A DNA stretch of 64,000 nt from 20CM-2-55-15 sp963738025 (GTDB taxonomy: Bacteria > Acidobacteriota > Terriglobia > 20CM-2-55-15). Below the pieces are notes generated by a model that was not told the DNA's origin, made no database searches, and saw only the letters and a list, made by a program, of their open reading frames with translations. Location: assembly GCA_963738025.1 (NCBI GenBank), contig CAVTWA010000011.1:706477-770476 (forward strand), written 5' to 3'. A program made the position numbers and the translations under genes. This document shows positions 33,901 to 42,108 of the stretch, piece after piece. How positions within the stretch are numbered: position 1 is the first letter of the stretch; the number at the start of each line of letters is the position of its first letter.

Positions 33901-35052
33901 TCTGGGATCCGTAAGCCCGGCCCCTGCGCCGAAATACGTTGAATAGACCACCGCGCCCGAGGCGCTCAGCTCCGTGACGAATCCTCCATTCGAACTGTCC
34001 GAAGAATAAGCGCCTGCCGTGACCGGAAAATCCGTCGACGCCGTCCTGCCCAGGACCAAAGCGTCGCCAGCTGCATCGAGCGCTATGCCACGAGCTTCAT
34101 CGTCGCTGCTGCCGCCAAGATAGGTCGAATAAACGAAAGCGGAGCCGGATGCATTGAGTTTGGTGACGAAGGCGTCAAAACAATTACCTGCCGATTTCGT
34201 GTTGCAGGTGCGCCGAACCGCACCCGCCGTGGTGGGAAAATCGCTCGACATCGTGGAACCCGCGATGATGGCGTTGCCGGAAGAATCCACGGCAATCGCG
34301 TTGGAGGTGTCATCGCTCGAGCCGCCGATGTACGTCGAATAGATCAGCGTCCCTCCAGGACTCAGTTTGGTGACGAAGGCATCGTTCGATTGAGCATCCG
34401 GATCCTGACTGCCTGCGTTCGGCTGAATGGGAGCGGCCGTAGGGAAATTCGTCGCTGTGGTCGACCCGGTGATGTACACGTTTCCGGCCGCGTCCGTCGT
34501 GACTCCCTGGGCGACATCGTCGCCGTTACTGCCACCAAGGAATGTCGCATAGCTGAGAATAGGATCGATTACCAGCGGAACCGTGTGATCGTAGCCACCG
34601 ATGTGGAAGCCAACCGTATTCGCAGCGATCATCTGGTACCTGCCGTCGATCTCCTGCCTTGAGGTTCCAGAGCGCTGATAAATCCGGGGCTTGTGCTGGA
34701 CGATCACACCCTTTCCGGTGTTGAGAACGAGGTTGCCGCCGGCATCGATGTGGACCGACTCCGAGCCGCCGAAGCGCAGCCTGATCTGGTTGGTGTCCGC
34801 ACCCGGATGGACAACGAAGTCGTACTCGAGTTGATGCTGGTTGCCGTAATAAAGAAGGTCGATGCCAGGGTAAACATGCTCGTAGCGGACCTGCGCGTAT
34901 GTCGGAATACTCTGGACGGAGCTTGCCTTCAGGTAATGCACTCTTCCGGGTTGCTCATTTTCGGCGCGAACAGAGCGGGTGGAACTGGCGCCGACGAGGA
35001 TAGTGCGGACAGTCGCGCCGCGCAGCCGGAGGTCGTAGCCGGATTCGTTCAA
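30901..35052 (-). CDS. Giant exported SBBP/BNR-repeat surface protein
   Basis: 1383 residues in this frame. After an N-terminal beta domain (QVRYEHVYPGIDLLYYGNQH) come many SBBP repeats (YATFLGGSNGDDVAQGVTTD, GNVYITGSTTATNFPT), then sialidase/sortilin-like BNR repeats (STDGGATWVSSSTGIPD, AGTDANGVYKTTDAGATW), more SBBP repeats, and a C-terminal part of immunoglobulin-like modules (NTGLAIANPGSAPSTLTFYF). The N-terminal signal peptide and its following motif are encoded in another frame at 35049-35258: SFEKNSGQAPPA is followed in this frame by TKFLSRGRGYTIFLNESGY, the family's normal continuation. A single frameshift near 35090 therefore splits the gene. Confidence 0.88.
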   Translation of the reverse strand: MNESGYDLRLRGATVRTILVGASSTRSVRAENEQPGRVHYLKASSVQSIPTYAQVRYEHVYPGIDLLYYGNQHQLEYDFVVHPGADTNQIRLRFGGSESVHIDAGGNLVLNTGKGVIVQHKPRIYQRSGTSRQEIDGRYQMIAANTVGFHIGGYDHTVPLVIDPILSYATFLGGSNGDDVAQGVTTDAAGNVYITGSTTATNFPTAAPIQPNAGSQDPDAQSNDAFVTKLSPGGTLIYSTYIGGSSDDTSNAIAVDSSGNAIIAGSTMSSDFPTTAGAVRRTCNTKSAGNCFDAFVTKLNASGSAFVYSTYLGGSSDDEARGIALDAAGDALVLGRTASTDFPVTAGAYSSDSSNGGFVTELSASGAVVYSTYFGAGAGLTDPRGIAADSSGNAYITGATPSTTATGTDVFVAKLNAAGSALVYTQFLRGGKDDAGNAIAVDSAGNVYVAGQTASVDLSTTAGALQSNFAGGSLFRSNDGAVTWKASSTGIRLGSVYALATSPHGPGAAGPVPLYAGGDDQISGGLFTSTDGGATWVSSSTGIPDPRIHALATDSRPGGAIYAGTRAGGVFKSTDGAKSWSATPLNNVFVTALAVDPLVQTTVYAGTDANGVYKTTDAGATWTPVNNGLPASSVRSIVIDSTTPAIYSATGSGIYKSTDGGSNWNSANGGLLDPNVNAIAIDAHNPKLLYAATNSVGIFRSLNGGAFWLAANSGIPSSSAGAQVSALTVDAAAGTLYAAIAQGNFGRVYRSTDGITWTPTGPSTARVTVLRADPGDSGTAVYAATAGDTDAFVAKWNPSGALVYATYFGGYADDAANAIAVDALGDVYVAGNTSSMNIPTADALQAVFAGGSDAVTDAFVAKLNPAGSSILYATYLGGSNSDFGTGVALDSNGNAYVVGSTSSSDFQTTPSALLAFQPGLSDAFVAKISEGNTLDYSIAPRGGVSTTSQGAGSAITAGYGRIQPAAGSTTPSGLAIFGYHENGVLVSEAAVPASPLITSGRIYAEAAGPVNTGLAIANPGSAPSTLTFYFTDQNGQTTGTGSTTIAANSQTAAFLNEAPFNAGSSFTGTFTFSASSPIAVIALRGFTNERSEFLITTLPVADLALPATNGAILFPHFADGAGWTTQMLLVNPTDAPMTGSIQFASAPAQNYSIAGKSSVNVATSGLGTTVVTGSVRVVPSAGSNAPSGIAVFSFKNGGITVMQTGVPALPLSTAFRLYAESSGTPQRIGSIETGIAVANPSASPADVLFELNTLNGAPTGLTGSATVPANSQVAMFLNQVQGLSTLFSPFQGVLRVSTTSPGGISVVGLRGRYNERGDFLIATTQPTIEADPPVTSALFFPHFADGGGFTTQFILFNGNANQSPSGSLQFYSQSGQPLSLTVR

Positions 35053-35258
35053 GAAGATCGTGTAGCCGCGGCCCCGGGAAAGGAATTTGGTGCTGGCGGA
35101 GCCTGGCCGGAATTTTTTTCAAAAGACAGGCTGGCTGGCGCGTTATCGTTGTGGTTTTGTGCCTTTGTGTCATTACAAAACACAAAGGCACAAAGGCATA
35201 ACGAGCACAGAAGCAGCAGTGAGCTACCGGAAAAGTTCGGTGATCGGCGTCCCGACAT
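35049..35258 (-). pseudogene. N-terminal fragment (signal peptide) of the SBBP protein
   Basis: From an ATG at 35258 the frame gives a signal peptide (SGSSLLLLCSLCLCAFVF) followed by KAQ and ASLSFEKNSGQAPPA, the conserved start of SBBP-type secreted proteins. Then it leaves the correct frame. The start overlaps the end of the DUF1501 gene by 35 bp. Part of the signal peptide is encoded by a 15-bp-arm inverted repeat (35156-35194). The frameshift may be real decay or a sequencing error; joining the frames restores the family pattern. Confidence 0.6.
35156..35194. repeat. Inverted repeat within signal-peptide codons
   Basis: TTTGTGCCTTTGTGT (35156-35170) and ACACAAAGGCACAAA (35180-35194) are perfect 15-bp arms around 9 bp. 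The structure lies inside the codons for the signal peptide of the SBBP protein. It may be a dispersed palindromic repeat that was recruited into the gene. Confidence 0.85.
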
Positions 35259-36591
35259 AGCTGGCTCCGGTCGTGGGAATGTACTCGAAACCACGGCCGA
35301 GCGGATCATCGTGGCGTACTGTTGTGTAATTGATCCCAAGCGCAGAGTAGATCGTTGCGGCGATGTCTTCTGCGTAGACCGGACGTTGCTGAGACCACCC
35401 TGGATCCTGGACGAAAGCTCCGTCCGGAGTCGTCTGTCCAAGAGCACGGCCACCCCGAACTCCGCCGCCCGCGATCAACGTCGAATGGACGAAATAATGA
35501 TCGCGCCCCTGCTGGCCCGTGATGTTGCCGACAGTCCGGCCGAATTCACCTTTAACGACGATCAGGGTATCGTCCAGTTTCGTTCTGCCATTGCTGCCCG
35601 GAATGACGGACAGATCCGCGATCAGGTTCGCCAGAGCGAAATCGAGCTGGCGGGCCGAAGGATAGATCCCGGCATTCGGGGCATAGATGTTCTGATGATT
35701 GTCCCAGCCGCCAAGGGTGAGTTGAACGTAACGAGTGCCGAGATCGGCCCACAAAACATTCCTTGCGGTGAGGCATGCATTGCCGAATGCGCTGTTTCCA
35801 TATTTCAACTGATCGGATGCGGCGAAGCGGAAAGCATTACTGACCGCCGGGTCGTACATCATGGTCTTGGCCGACGAGTAAAACGAGGCCATTTCGTCGA
35901 CATCCGTACCATACGGTGACGGCGGATTCCGCAGAACGGCGTCCGACAATGTCAGCATATTGTAACGCGTGTTAAAGACCGCCTGTCCGTCCGGATTCGA
36001 GAGATTCGTCAGACCGTTCGCGCTCGGCGCGACATCGAAGGGAGCGTATTTCCCCGAAAAATAGCCCGGGCCTGCCAGACTGCCACCGCCATTGAGCGAC
36101 AGGAATCCCGGCAGCTTTTGATTTGCAGTGCGCTGTTTATCCAGTTCGAGAGCGACCACGGAGCCGATGTTCGGTGCGATCTTGCCCGTGGCGCTGGTGG
36201 GATTACGAGCGATCTGGTTCCAGTTCTGGACCAGCGGGTGAACCAGCGCGGTGGACTGACCGCTCCGGATAATCGAGAAGTCATTCGCGAAAAACACACC
36301 AGCCAGGTTGTTCAACAGGCCGCCTGGCCAATCGATGCCGTTGATGGTCGTCGGCACGAAGTCTTTTGGGGTCCACGGTCCGACTTTCAGATCGAATGTA
36401 TCGATCTGACTCGGAGCGCCCGCCAGGAGAATATAGATGACGTTTTTGGCGGTGCTGAGCAGGGTGGCGTTCGGATCGCTCGTAACGGTCCCGCTTTGCG
36501 CAAGCGCGTCCAGCGACGGCGAAGCGAAATATCCGGCCACTCCTGTCCCGGCAATCTTGAAGAACACTCGTCGGTCGATGATCGGTCCCAT
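35224..36591 (-). CDS. DUF1501 exported protein (Tat signal)
   Basis: 455 residues from the ATG at 36591 (a TTG at 36600 is also possible). A Tat-type signal (DRRVFFKIAGTGVAGYFASP) leads to a DUF1501 domain of the alkaline-phosphatase/sulfatase superfamily (VIYILLAGAPSQIDTFDLK, IRSGQSTALVHPLVQNWNQ, VVKGEFGRTVGNITGQQGRD). In planctomycetes and Acidobacteriota these genes follow DUF1549/DUF1553 genes as here. The gene starts just after the preceding stop. The two proteins probably act together at the outer membrane or periplasm; substrate unknown. Confidence 0.9.
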   Translation of the reverse strand: MGPIIDRRVFFKIAGTGVAGYFASPSLDALAQSGTVTSDPNATLLSTAKNVIYILLAGAPSQIDTFDLKVGPWTPKDFVPTTINGIDWPGGLLNNLAGVFFANDFSIIRSGQSTALVHPLVQNWNQIARNPTSATGKIAPNIGSVVALELDKQRTANQKLPGFLSLNGGGSLAGPGYFSGKYAPFDVAPSANGLTNLSNPDGQAVFNTRYNMLTLSDAVLRNPPSPYGTDVDEMASFYSSAKTMMYDPAVSNAFRFAASDQLKYGNSAFGNACLTARNVLWADLGTRYVQLTLGGWDNHQNIYAPNAGIYPSARQLDFALANLIADLSVIPGSNGRTKLDDTLIVVKGEFGRTVGNITGQQGRDHYFVHSTLIAGGGVRGGRALGQTTPDGAFVQDPGWSQQRPVYAEDIAATIYSALGINYTTVRHDDPLGRGFEYIPTTGASYVGTPITELFR

Positions 36592-36596
36592 AGGCC

Positions 36597-38483
36597 TCAA
36601 TAGTTAAAGATGAAATCCATCTTATTCAGCAGCACCCATTGCAGATTTTCGGCGGCTGCGCGCGTGCCCTGCTGCTGGAACATCGGCGTCAATAGCGCCA
36701 CCTCATCACTGGAAGGCGGCCGAGAGAGCGTGTTCATAAACAATTGGCGAATGATCGTCGGCACATCTGCGTTTTGAGAAAGCAGGGTTTGAACCCGCGA
36801 TCCCTGGTTGGCCTGATGGATGCGCGTGCTGACAAACGCATTGTTCATCAGGTTCAACCCTTGCAGTACCGATCCGTCCGAGCGCCGGGGGTTCGTATCC
36901 CGATCGCCACGGCCAAAAGAATTCAGAAATTGAACAACCGCGTTGTTCGAAAGCGGCTCTTTGGTGTCGGGAAACTGCATTGCCCACTGAACGGCTGGCA
37001 GGCTCGAACGGTTCAGCGTATACGACGGAATGATGCCGGTCGCCTGCGTAATCGCATCATGAATCTCTTCCGCGTCCAGACGCCGGACGTACCGGCGCGC
37101 GTAATAAGGAACGTAGTTCACATTCCAGGTGCCGGGATACGCCGCCGACAACTGATATGCGTTCGACTTTGCAATCAAACCCATCAAAGCGCGGAGATCG
37201 TAATGGTTCTGCTGGAACCACTGTGCCAGCGCATTCAACAGATCCGGATTTGTGGGTTGAATCGTCCACGGATCGGCCGGCGGATTAGACGGATCCAGAC
37301 GCGCCAGGTCGAAGGTATTCGAGGGCGAAACGAACGCCTGAACCATGAACTTTTCCCAGACATAATTCACTGCGGCGCGCGAAAACTGGATGTCGCCGGT
37401 AATCTGGCGCGCGATGGACTGGCGGCGGCTCTCGCCGGTCAGGACCCCGCCGCTCGTGCCACTTGAGCTGGGGAAAGGATTTTTCGGAGCGACGACAGAA
37501 ACGCCGTTGACGGGCTGGCGCGACACGCGATTTCCGGTTGTCGTGTTGAGCTGATACTCGCCGGCTGCCGCTTCCGTAACAATGTATTTGGCGATCGTCT
37601 GCGGCGTGGTGGCTACGACCTGGCGCTGCATGCGTGCGCGCGCGAAGTATGCAGACAGACCCCACATATTCTGCCGGGTCTCTTTTGAGCCCCAGAGATT
37701 AACCGTGTCCAGATGCCTGGCGCCGTCATGGCAAAGCAAGCAGTCGGCAACATTGATGCCAAGGAACATGGACGACAGATTCACAGACTGGCCATCGTAA
37801 GTATCCTGGGCGGGCCCCATCGAAATCGTATTGCCGACCGGCCAGTTGGCTTCTCCCTGAACAAAGCTGTCGCCGGTGGCGCCGATCAGCTCGCGCGCGA
37901 TCTGATCGTAAGGCTTGTTGGCCGTGATCGAATCTTTGATGTACTGATAAAACGCATCGCGGCCCCCGAAGTCTCGATTGACTTGAGAGGACTGCGCGTT
38001 GTTTTTGAACAGATCGCCAAAGAACATCGTCCATCGGTCGACGAATTCCGGCGAACCGATCAATGCATCGACTTTCAGATCACGCTTGGAAGTATTCGTA
38101 TCGTTAACGAACGTATCGACGTCAGTGGCTGACGGGATCCGTCCGGTCAGATCCAACGTGGCGCGACGGAGGAACTCCGCATCCGATGCCAGTGGCGCGG
38201 ACTGAATGCCCGCACCGGCCATTCGGTTGAAGATGTAATCGTCGATGAAATTCTTGTGTTTGATCGTCGTTGCATCGACGGTTGCGGCATTGGCAAGCGG
38301 CTGGAAGCTGGAGGCGTATGCGGCAACCTGGACTGTGAGGTCCGATCGCGCCTTCTGCATACGCGCCGTGTTGATAAGGAACTCGTCCGGGTTCTGCAGG
38401 AAACTGCAGTCGCCCTGAGATGCTGAGAGCAGCATTCCGGACGCCAGAATCAGCAATAAAACCGAGACCCAGGTTAGGCGCAT
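36597..38483 (-). CDS. DUF1549/DUF1553 exported protein with CxxCH motif
   Basis: 628 residues from the ATG at 38483, chosen for its GGGAGGG ribosome binding site and the signal peptide that follows (MRLTWVSVLLLILASGMLLS). DUF1549 spans about residues 70-270 (FIDDYIFNRMAGAGIQ, DLTGRIPSATDVDTFVND). DUF1553 fills the C-terminal half (VNYVWEKFMVQAFVSPSNTF, PYYARRYVRRLDAEEIHDAI). CLLCH in GINVADCLLCHDGARHLD is a possible c-type heme site within DUF1549. First gene of a three-gene exported-protein operon. Confidence 0.9.
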   Translation of the reverse strand: MRLTWVSVLLLILASGMLLSASQGDCSFLQNPDEFLINTARMQKARSDLTVQVAAYASSFQPLANAATVDATTIKHKNFIDDYIFNRMAGAGIQSAPLASDAEFLRRATLDLTGRIPSATDVDTFVNDTNTSKRDLKVDALIGSPEFVDRWTMFFGDLFKNNAQSSQVNRDFGGRDAFYQYIKDSITANKPYDQIARELIGATGDSFVQGEANWPVGNTISMGPAQDTYDGQSVNLSSMFLGINVADCLLCHDGARHLDTVNLWGSKETRQNMWGLSAYFARARMQRQVVATTPQTIAKYIVTEAAAGEYQLNTTTGNRVSRQPVNGVSVVAPKNPFPSSSGTSGGVLTGESRRQSIARQITGDIQFSRAAVNYVWEKFMVQAFVSPSNTFDLARLDPSNPPADPWTIQPTNPDLLNALAQWFQQNHYDLRALMGLIAKSNAYQLSAAYPGTWNVNYVPYYARRYVRRLDAEEIHDAITQATGIIPSYTLNRSSLPAVQWAMQFPDTKEPLSNNAVVQFLNSFGRGDRDTNPRRSDGSVLQGLNLMNNAFVSTRIHQANQGSRVQTLLSQNADVPTIIRQLFMNTLSRPPSSDEVALLTPMFQQQGTRAAAENLQWVLLNKMDFIFNY

Positions 38484-38583
38484 TTCCCTCCCACTCCTCA
38501 TCTTTGGCTTCGACCGCCGGGCTCGCGCTTCGCGAAACTCCCGGTCCGTTATACACCTGTGACACGAGGGAGCAAATTCGGGT

Positions 38584-39381
38584 TTAACGATCCCCCGAAA
38601 GAATATCGCCCAGCGTGCCCAGCACCGAACCTTCTTCCCGGCCGCCACGGCCGGTTTGCGGCGCGGCCGCAACAATCCGGCGGGCTAAGCGGCTCAATGG
38701 TAACGACTGCAGCCAAACGTGCCCCGGACCCTTCAACGTGGCAAAGAACAGGCCTTCGCCGCCGAAAATCGCCGATTTGATGTTGCCAATATACTCGATA
38801 TCGTAGTCCACCGTGGGTTGCAGTGCGACAAGACAACCGGTATCGACTCTGAGCAGTTCACCCGGGCCGAGCGTTCGTTCGATCAACATGCCGCCGGCGT
38901 GCACAAAAGCCCAGCCGTCCCCCTGCAAACGCTCCATGATGAAACCTTCGCCGCCGAAAAACCCAACGCCCAAGCGTTTCTGAAACGCGATGCCGACGCT
39001 GACGCCCTTTGCCGCCACCAGAAACGAATCCTTCTGCGTGATCAACTCACCGCCGACATCGGCGAGCCGGATCGGCACAATTTTGCCGGGCGTGGGCGCG
39101 GCAAACGAAACATGCTTCTTCCCTGCGCCGGAATTCGAAAAAACGGTCATGAATAAACCGGCACCCGTCAGTAGCCGTTTTCCGGCGCCCAACAGCACGT
39201 CAACGATGGTTGTTGGCTGCCGCGAACCGTCGCCAAAGATCGTTTCCATCGTGATGCCGTCTTCCATATAAAACATCGCACCGGCTTCTGCCACGGCGGC
39301 CTCACCCGGGTCGAGTTCCACCTCGACGAACTGCATGTCACTTCCGAATATTTTGTAGTCCACTTCGTACATTGAAGGCAT
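38584..39381 (-). CDS. AIM24/TIGR00266-family protein
   Basis: 265 residues of repeating beta strands (VEVELDPGEAAVAEAGAMFY, IVDVLLGAGKRLLTGAGLF, GVGFFGGEGFIMERLQGDGW, FVHAGGMLIERTLGPGELLR), ending in a Gly/Arg-rich tail. This is the TIGR00266/AIM24 double-beta-sheet fold. The function is unknown in bacteria; some members are linked to membrane stress. GGGAGGGGAGATTT precedes the ATG. Single gene, 100 bp upstream of the exported-protein operon on the same strand. Confidence 0.9.
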   Translation of the reverse strand: MPSMYEVDYKIFGSDMQFVEVELDPGEAAVAEAGAMFYMEDGITMETIFGDGSRQPTTIVDVLLGAGKRLLTGAGLFMTVFSNSGAGKKHVSFAAPTPGKIVPIRLADVGGELITQKDSFLVAAKGVSVGIAFQKRLGVGFFGGEGFIMERLQGDGWAFVHAGGMLIERTLGPGELLRVDTGCLVALQPTVDYDIEYIGNIKSAIFGGEGLFFATLKGPGHVWLQSLPLSRLARRIVAAAPQTGRGGREEGSVLGTLGDILSGDR

Positions 39382-39454
39382 AAATCTCCCCTCCCAGGGC
39401 TTGACACAAAAAAGCCGTGCGGTCCCAGACCACAGCTGTCCAGAGCGTGTCTGC

Positions 39455-39480
39455 AGTCCCGCCTAGCTTAGGCGGGGACT
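39455..39480. repeat. GC-rich REP-like hairpin
   Basis: AGTCCCGCCTA and TTAGGCGGGGACT form a stem with one unpaired base on the right arm. It is the fourth member of the CCCCGCCTAA hairpin family in the window, again with a half GCGGTC repeat (39418-39432) next to it, in the region between the divergent AIM24 and HI0933 genes. Confidence 0.85.
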
Positions 39481-39632
39481 GGTCCCACCAGCGTCACAGC
39501 CAAACCATGCGTATATCGCGCAATTTCCGGTTGTGGTGGCAGACCGTCGCGACAGCAGGGGCGCTCTATGAGCACCCTGATTCCCCCTTTTGTGCAGAGC
39601 CTCTTTTCCGCGTCATCATATATGATCACCTC

Positions 39633-40676
39633 GTGACTTATGACGTTGTCGTCATCGGCGGGGGCGCAGCAGGTCTGATGTGCGCCATCGAGGCCGGAAA
39701 ACGCGGACGTTCGGTTCTGGTTCTCGAACGCAACGACAGCGTCGGCAAGAAAATTCGCATCTCCGGCGGCGGCCGCTGCAATTTCACCAATATCTATACG
39801 GCGCCGGAGAATTTCATTTCAAGCAACCCCAACTTTCACAAGTCGGCGCTGTCGAGATACAGCCCCGAGGATTTCATCGCTATGGTCCGCCGTCATCGGA
39901 TTACCTATCACGAGAAGAAACTGGGCCAGCTCTTTTGTGACGGTAGTTCTCAGCAAGTCATCCAGATGCTTTTGAAGGAGGGTGAAGCCGGCGGCCTTTC
40001 CATTCGCACCAGCTGCAATGTGACCAGGGTTCATAAGGACGATCGATTCCGGATCGAGACAAACGCAGGCGAATTCGACTGCCAATCGTTGGTGATTGCC
40101 ACGGGAGGGTTGTCGATTCCTAAAATCGGCGCGACGGATTTGGGCTACAGAATCGCGCGGCAGTTCGGAATGGCGATCCGTGAGACCCGGCCGGCACTTG
40201 TCCCCCTGACGATCGGCGGAGACGAAGGCAGGACTTTGCGGGAACTAAGCGGCGTTTCGCTCGAAGCGGACGTGTCTTGCGGCCGCGCCTCGTTTCACGA
40301 GAATGTCCTTTTTACGCATCGCGGCCTGAGCGGACCAGCCATTCTGCAGATCTCGTCCTTCTGGAAGCCCGGCGACGCGATAATCATCGAACCAAAGCAG
40401 CACCCCCGGCGATTCCTGCAGAAATGGCGCGAGCTTTACGGCACAGCACCATTGGATAAGTGGACTGTCGTTCCCTCAGGAACCGAAGGCTACACGAAAG
40501 CAGAGGTCACGGCCGGTGGCGTCGACACGACCGCTCTCTCATCCAAAACCATGGAGGCGAACCGAGTTCCCGGCCTATACTTCGTGGGAGAAGTCGTCGA
40601 CATCACTGGACATCTGGGTGGTTTCAATTTTCAATGGGCCTGGGCATCCGGGTTTATCGCGGGACAATGCGCATGA
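39633..40676 (+). CDS. HI0933-family NAD(P)/FAD flavoprotein
   Basis: 347 residues from GTG 39633, right before the FAD motif VVVIGGGAAGLMCAIEAGKR. Other signatures: KKIRISGGGRCNFTNIYTAP, VIATGGLSIPKIGATDLGYR, TVVPSGTEGYTKAEVTAGGV and the C-terminal GLYFVGEVVDITGHLGGFNF. This is the YhiN/HI0933 family (BaiN-like); the reaction is not settled. The protein is about 50 residues shorter than many members. A TATGAT box 7 bp before the GTG suggests a leaderless transcript. The stop overlaps the DinB gene (ATGA). Confidence 0.9.
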   Translation: MTYDVVVIGGGAAGLMCAIEAGKRGRSVLVLERNDSVGKKIRISGGGRCNFTNIYTAPENFISSNPNFHKSALSRYSPEDFIAMVRRHRITYHEKKLGQLFCDGSSQQVIQMLLKEGEAGGLSIRTSCNVTRVHKDDRFRIETNAGEFDCQSLVIATGGLSIPKIGATDLGYRIARQFGMAIRETRPALVPLTIGGDEGRTLRELSGVSLEADVSCGRASFHENVLFTHRGLSGPAILQISSFWKPGDAIIIEPKQHPRRFLQKWRELYGTAPLDKWTVVPSGTEGYTKAEVTAGGVDTTALSSKTMEANRVPGLYFVGEVVDITGHLGGFNFQWAWASGFIAGQCA

Positions 40677-41170
40677 AAAAAACAAAGTCGAACCAGACGT
40701 CCGACCCGCTGAAGGAACAGCTCGTCAGCTTCCTGCGGGGAGGACACGCCCACATTACATTCGAGGAGGCGATCGAGCGGCTTCCGCCGAAGCTGAGAGG
40801 CGTCAAACCCGAAGGTGCCGAGCATACGGCGTGGCAATTGCTCGAACATATGCGGATTGCTCAATGGGACATTGTGGAATTCAGCCGCAGCGCAAAGCAT
40901 GTTTCGCCGGAATGGCCGGAAGGTTACTGGCCGAAAACCGACAAGCCGCCAGGCGACGCGGCGTGGAAGAAGAGCGTCGCGGCAGTCAAGAGCGACCGTG
41001 AAACCATGATCAAACTCGTTGCCGATCCTGACACGGATCTCTATGCCAAAATCCCGCACGGCACCGGCCAGAACGTCCTGCGTGAAGCCCTGCTCGTCGC
41101 GGATCACAACTCATATCACCTTGGACAGTTGGTTTTACTGCAGCGGCTGCTGGGTGCATGGAAGCACTGA
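40673..41170 (+). CDS. DinB-like protein
   Basis: 165 residues from the ATG at 40673, which overlaps the preceding stop. Four-helix DinB/YfiT fold: HAHITFEEAIERLPPKLRGV, AEHTAWQLLEHMRIAQWDIV (first His ligand), and the C-terminal REALLVADHNSYHLGQLVLL with the two metal-binding His of the family. DinB-like proteins are metal-dependent thiol transferases or similar; substrate unknown. It is translationally coupled to the flavoprotein upstream and to the small gene downstream. Confidence 0.9.
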   Translation: MKKTKSNQTSDPLKEQLVSFLRGGHAHITFEEAIERLPPKLRGVKPEGAEHTAWQLLEHMRIAQWDIVEFSRSAKHVSPEWPEGYWPKTDKPPGDAAWKKSVAAVKSDRETMIKLVADPDTDLYAKIPHGTGQNVLREALLVADHNSYHLGQLVLLQRLLGAWKH

Positions 41171-41469
41171 TGCCTGACGAATATTTTCTTGTTTTTGCCA
41201 ATTCCGATTACACGTTGGACCTATCGCGATTTTTACGAACCGAATCGACCGACGGCTGGCATTTCTTTCAAGGCCGGCAAAACATCGGGACAATGTTGAC
41301 GATCAAGAGTGGAGACATGCACTACGTGCACGCATCTTTCACGAGGGACCTGGATGGAGAGAAGATTACGAATTACATCCGCTCCCTGCTCTGGTCTTTA
41401 AATGTGCATAACGCGCTTGTCACCGTGCATAGCGGGAAACAAGTCGCGTCGTTTGATTACGAAATCTAG
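41170..41469 (+). CDS. Hypothetical protein, 99 aa
   Basis: Starts at the ATG at 41170, overlapping the DinB stop as TGATG, with GGAAG in the proper position; an upstream ATG at 41158 is less likely. A small alpha/beta protein (EYFLVFANSDYTLDLSRFLR, HYVHASFTRDLDGEKITNYI, NALVTVHSGKQVASFDYEI). Third gene of a coupled set with the flavoprotein and DinB genes. Family not recognised. Confidence 0.75.
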   Translation: MPDEYFLVFANSDYTLDLSRFLRTESTDGWHFFQGRQNIGTMLTIKSGDMHYVHASFTRDLDGEKITNYIRSLLWSLNVHNALVTVHSGKQVASFDYEI

Positions 41470-41477
41470 AAGAAAAG

Positions 41478-41550
41478 AATAAGCCACGAATTTAACGAAT
41501 TAAACGAAGGAATTCTTTGTTCGTTCAATTCGTTAAATTCGTGGCTTATT
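41478..41550. repeat. Long palindromic repeat, copy 4
   Basis: Arms start AATAAGCCACGAATTTAACG and end with CGTTAAATTCGTGGCTTATT. Compared with copies 1 and 2, one ATTGA step is ATTTA with the matching change opposite, and the loop region differs (GGAATTCTTTGTTC). It lies between two convergent genes, a position suited to a two-way terminator. Confidence 0.9.
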
Positions 41551-41554
41551 TTTC

Positions 41555-42076
41555 CTAACCCATCATCCGGGTGTTCGTATAGATCATGTCCGGCTCTTTA
41601 TCTTTTTTGCCGAACATGGTCCGGATTCCACGTTCTATGCCGCGATAGAGTGCGCCGAGCTCAACGATGGGGTCGAGAAGATCGTGTTCCATGACAACGG
41701 CGGTGCTTTTCACGTTGTCCACGGTCTTGTGGACGTTGGTTGCAACATCGCCGCTCTTGCCCTGAATCTCGCGCACTCGATTTTGAAAACGTTCTTCAGC
41801 CTCGTGGTAGGCCCGCTCGCCTTCTTCGATTCCCTGCCTGGCTTTTTGCAGGACGCTATGCACCTGGTTCGTGACCATTCGCGTTTTGGATTCGACGAAC
41901 GTCCGAGCCTCGTCCAGGTTACCGGCCAGTTCATCCGGGTGCGTGATCGAATGACGGATCTTCCGCCCGGATTCGGTCACGAACAAATAGCCTATGACCC
42001 CACCAATCGCTGACCCTGCAATCACATACGGCCAGACATTTGAACTACTTGTTTTCATGTCCATATCTGTCTCCAT
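41555..42076 (-). CDS. YtxH-like membrane-anchored protein
   Basis: 173 residues from the ATG at 42076, after GAGGGG. An N-terminal transmembrane helix with Gly motif (VWPYVIAGSAIGGVIGYLFV) precedes TESGRKIRHSITHPDELAGN, the YtxH start pattern, and a long amphipathic coiled coil (QVHSVLQKARQGIEEGERAY). Such proteins are stress- or envelope-associated and of unknown detailed function. Convergent with the preceding small gene, separated by palindrome copy 4. Confidence 0.85.
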   Translation of the reverse strand: METDMDMKTSSSNVWPYVIAGSAIGGVIGYLFVTESGRKIRHSITHPDELAGNLDEARTFVESKTRMVTNQVHSVLQKARQGIEEGERAYHEAEERFQNRVREIQGKSGDVATNVHKTVDNVKSTAVVMEHDLLDPIVELGALYRGIERGIRTMFGKKDKEPDMIYTNTRMMG

Positions 42077-42108
42077 AATTCCCCTCACTTAACTTTTGAC
42101 GACAAACC

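Noticed and set aside
34693..35919. Plus-strand frame opposite the SBBP and DUF1501 genes
   Set aside because: Its composition is that of a reverse-complement shadow; it spans two real genes.
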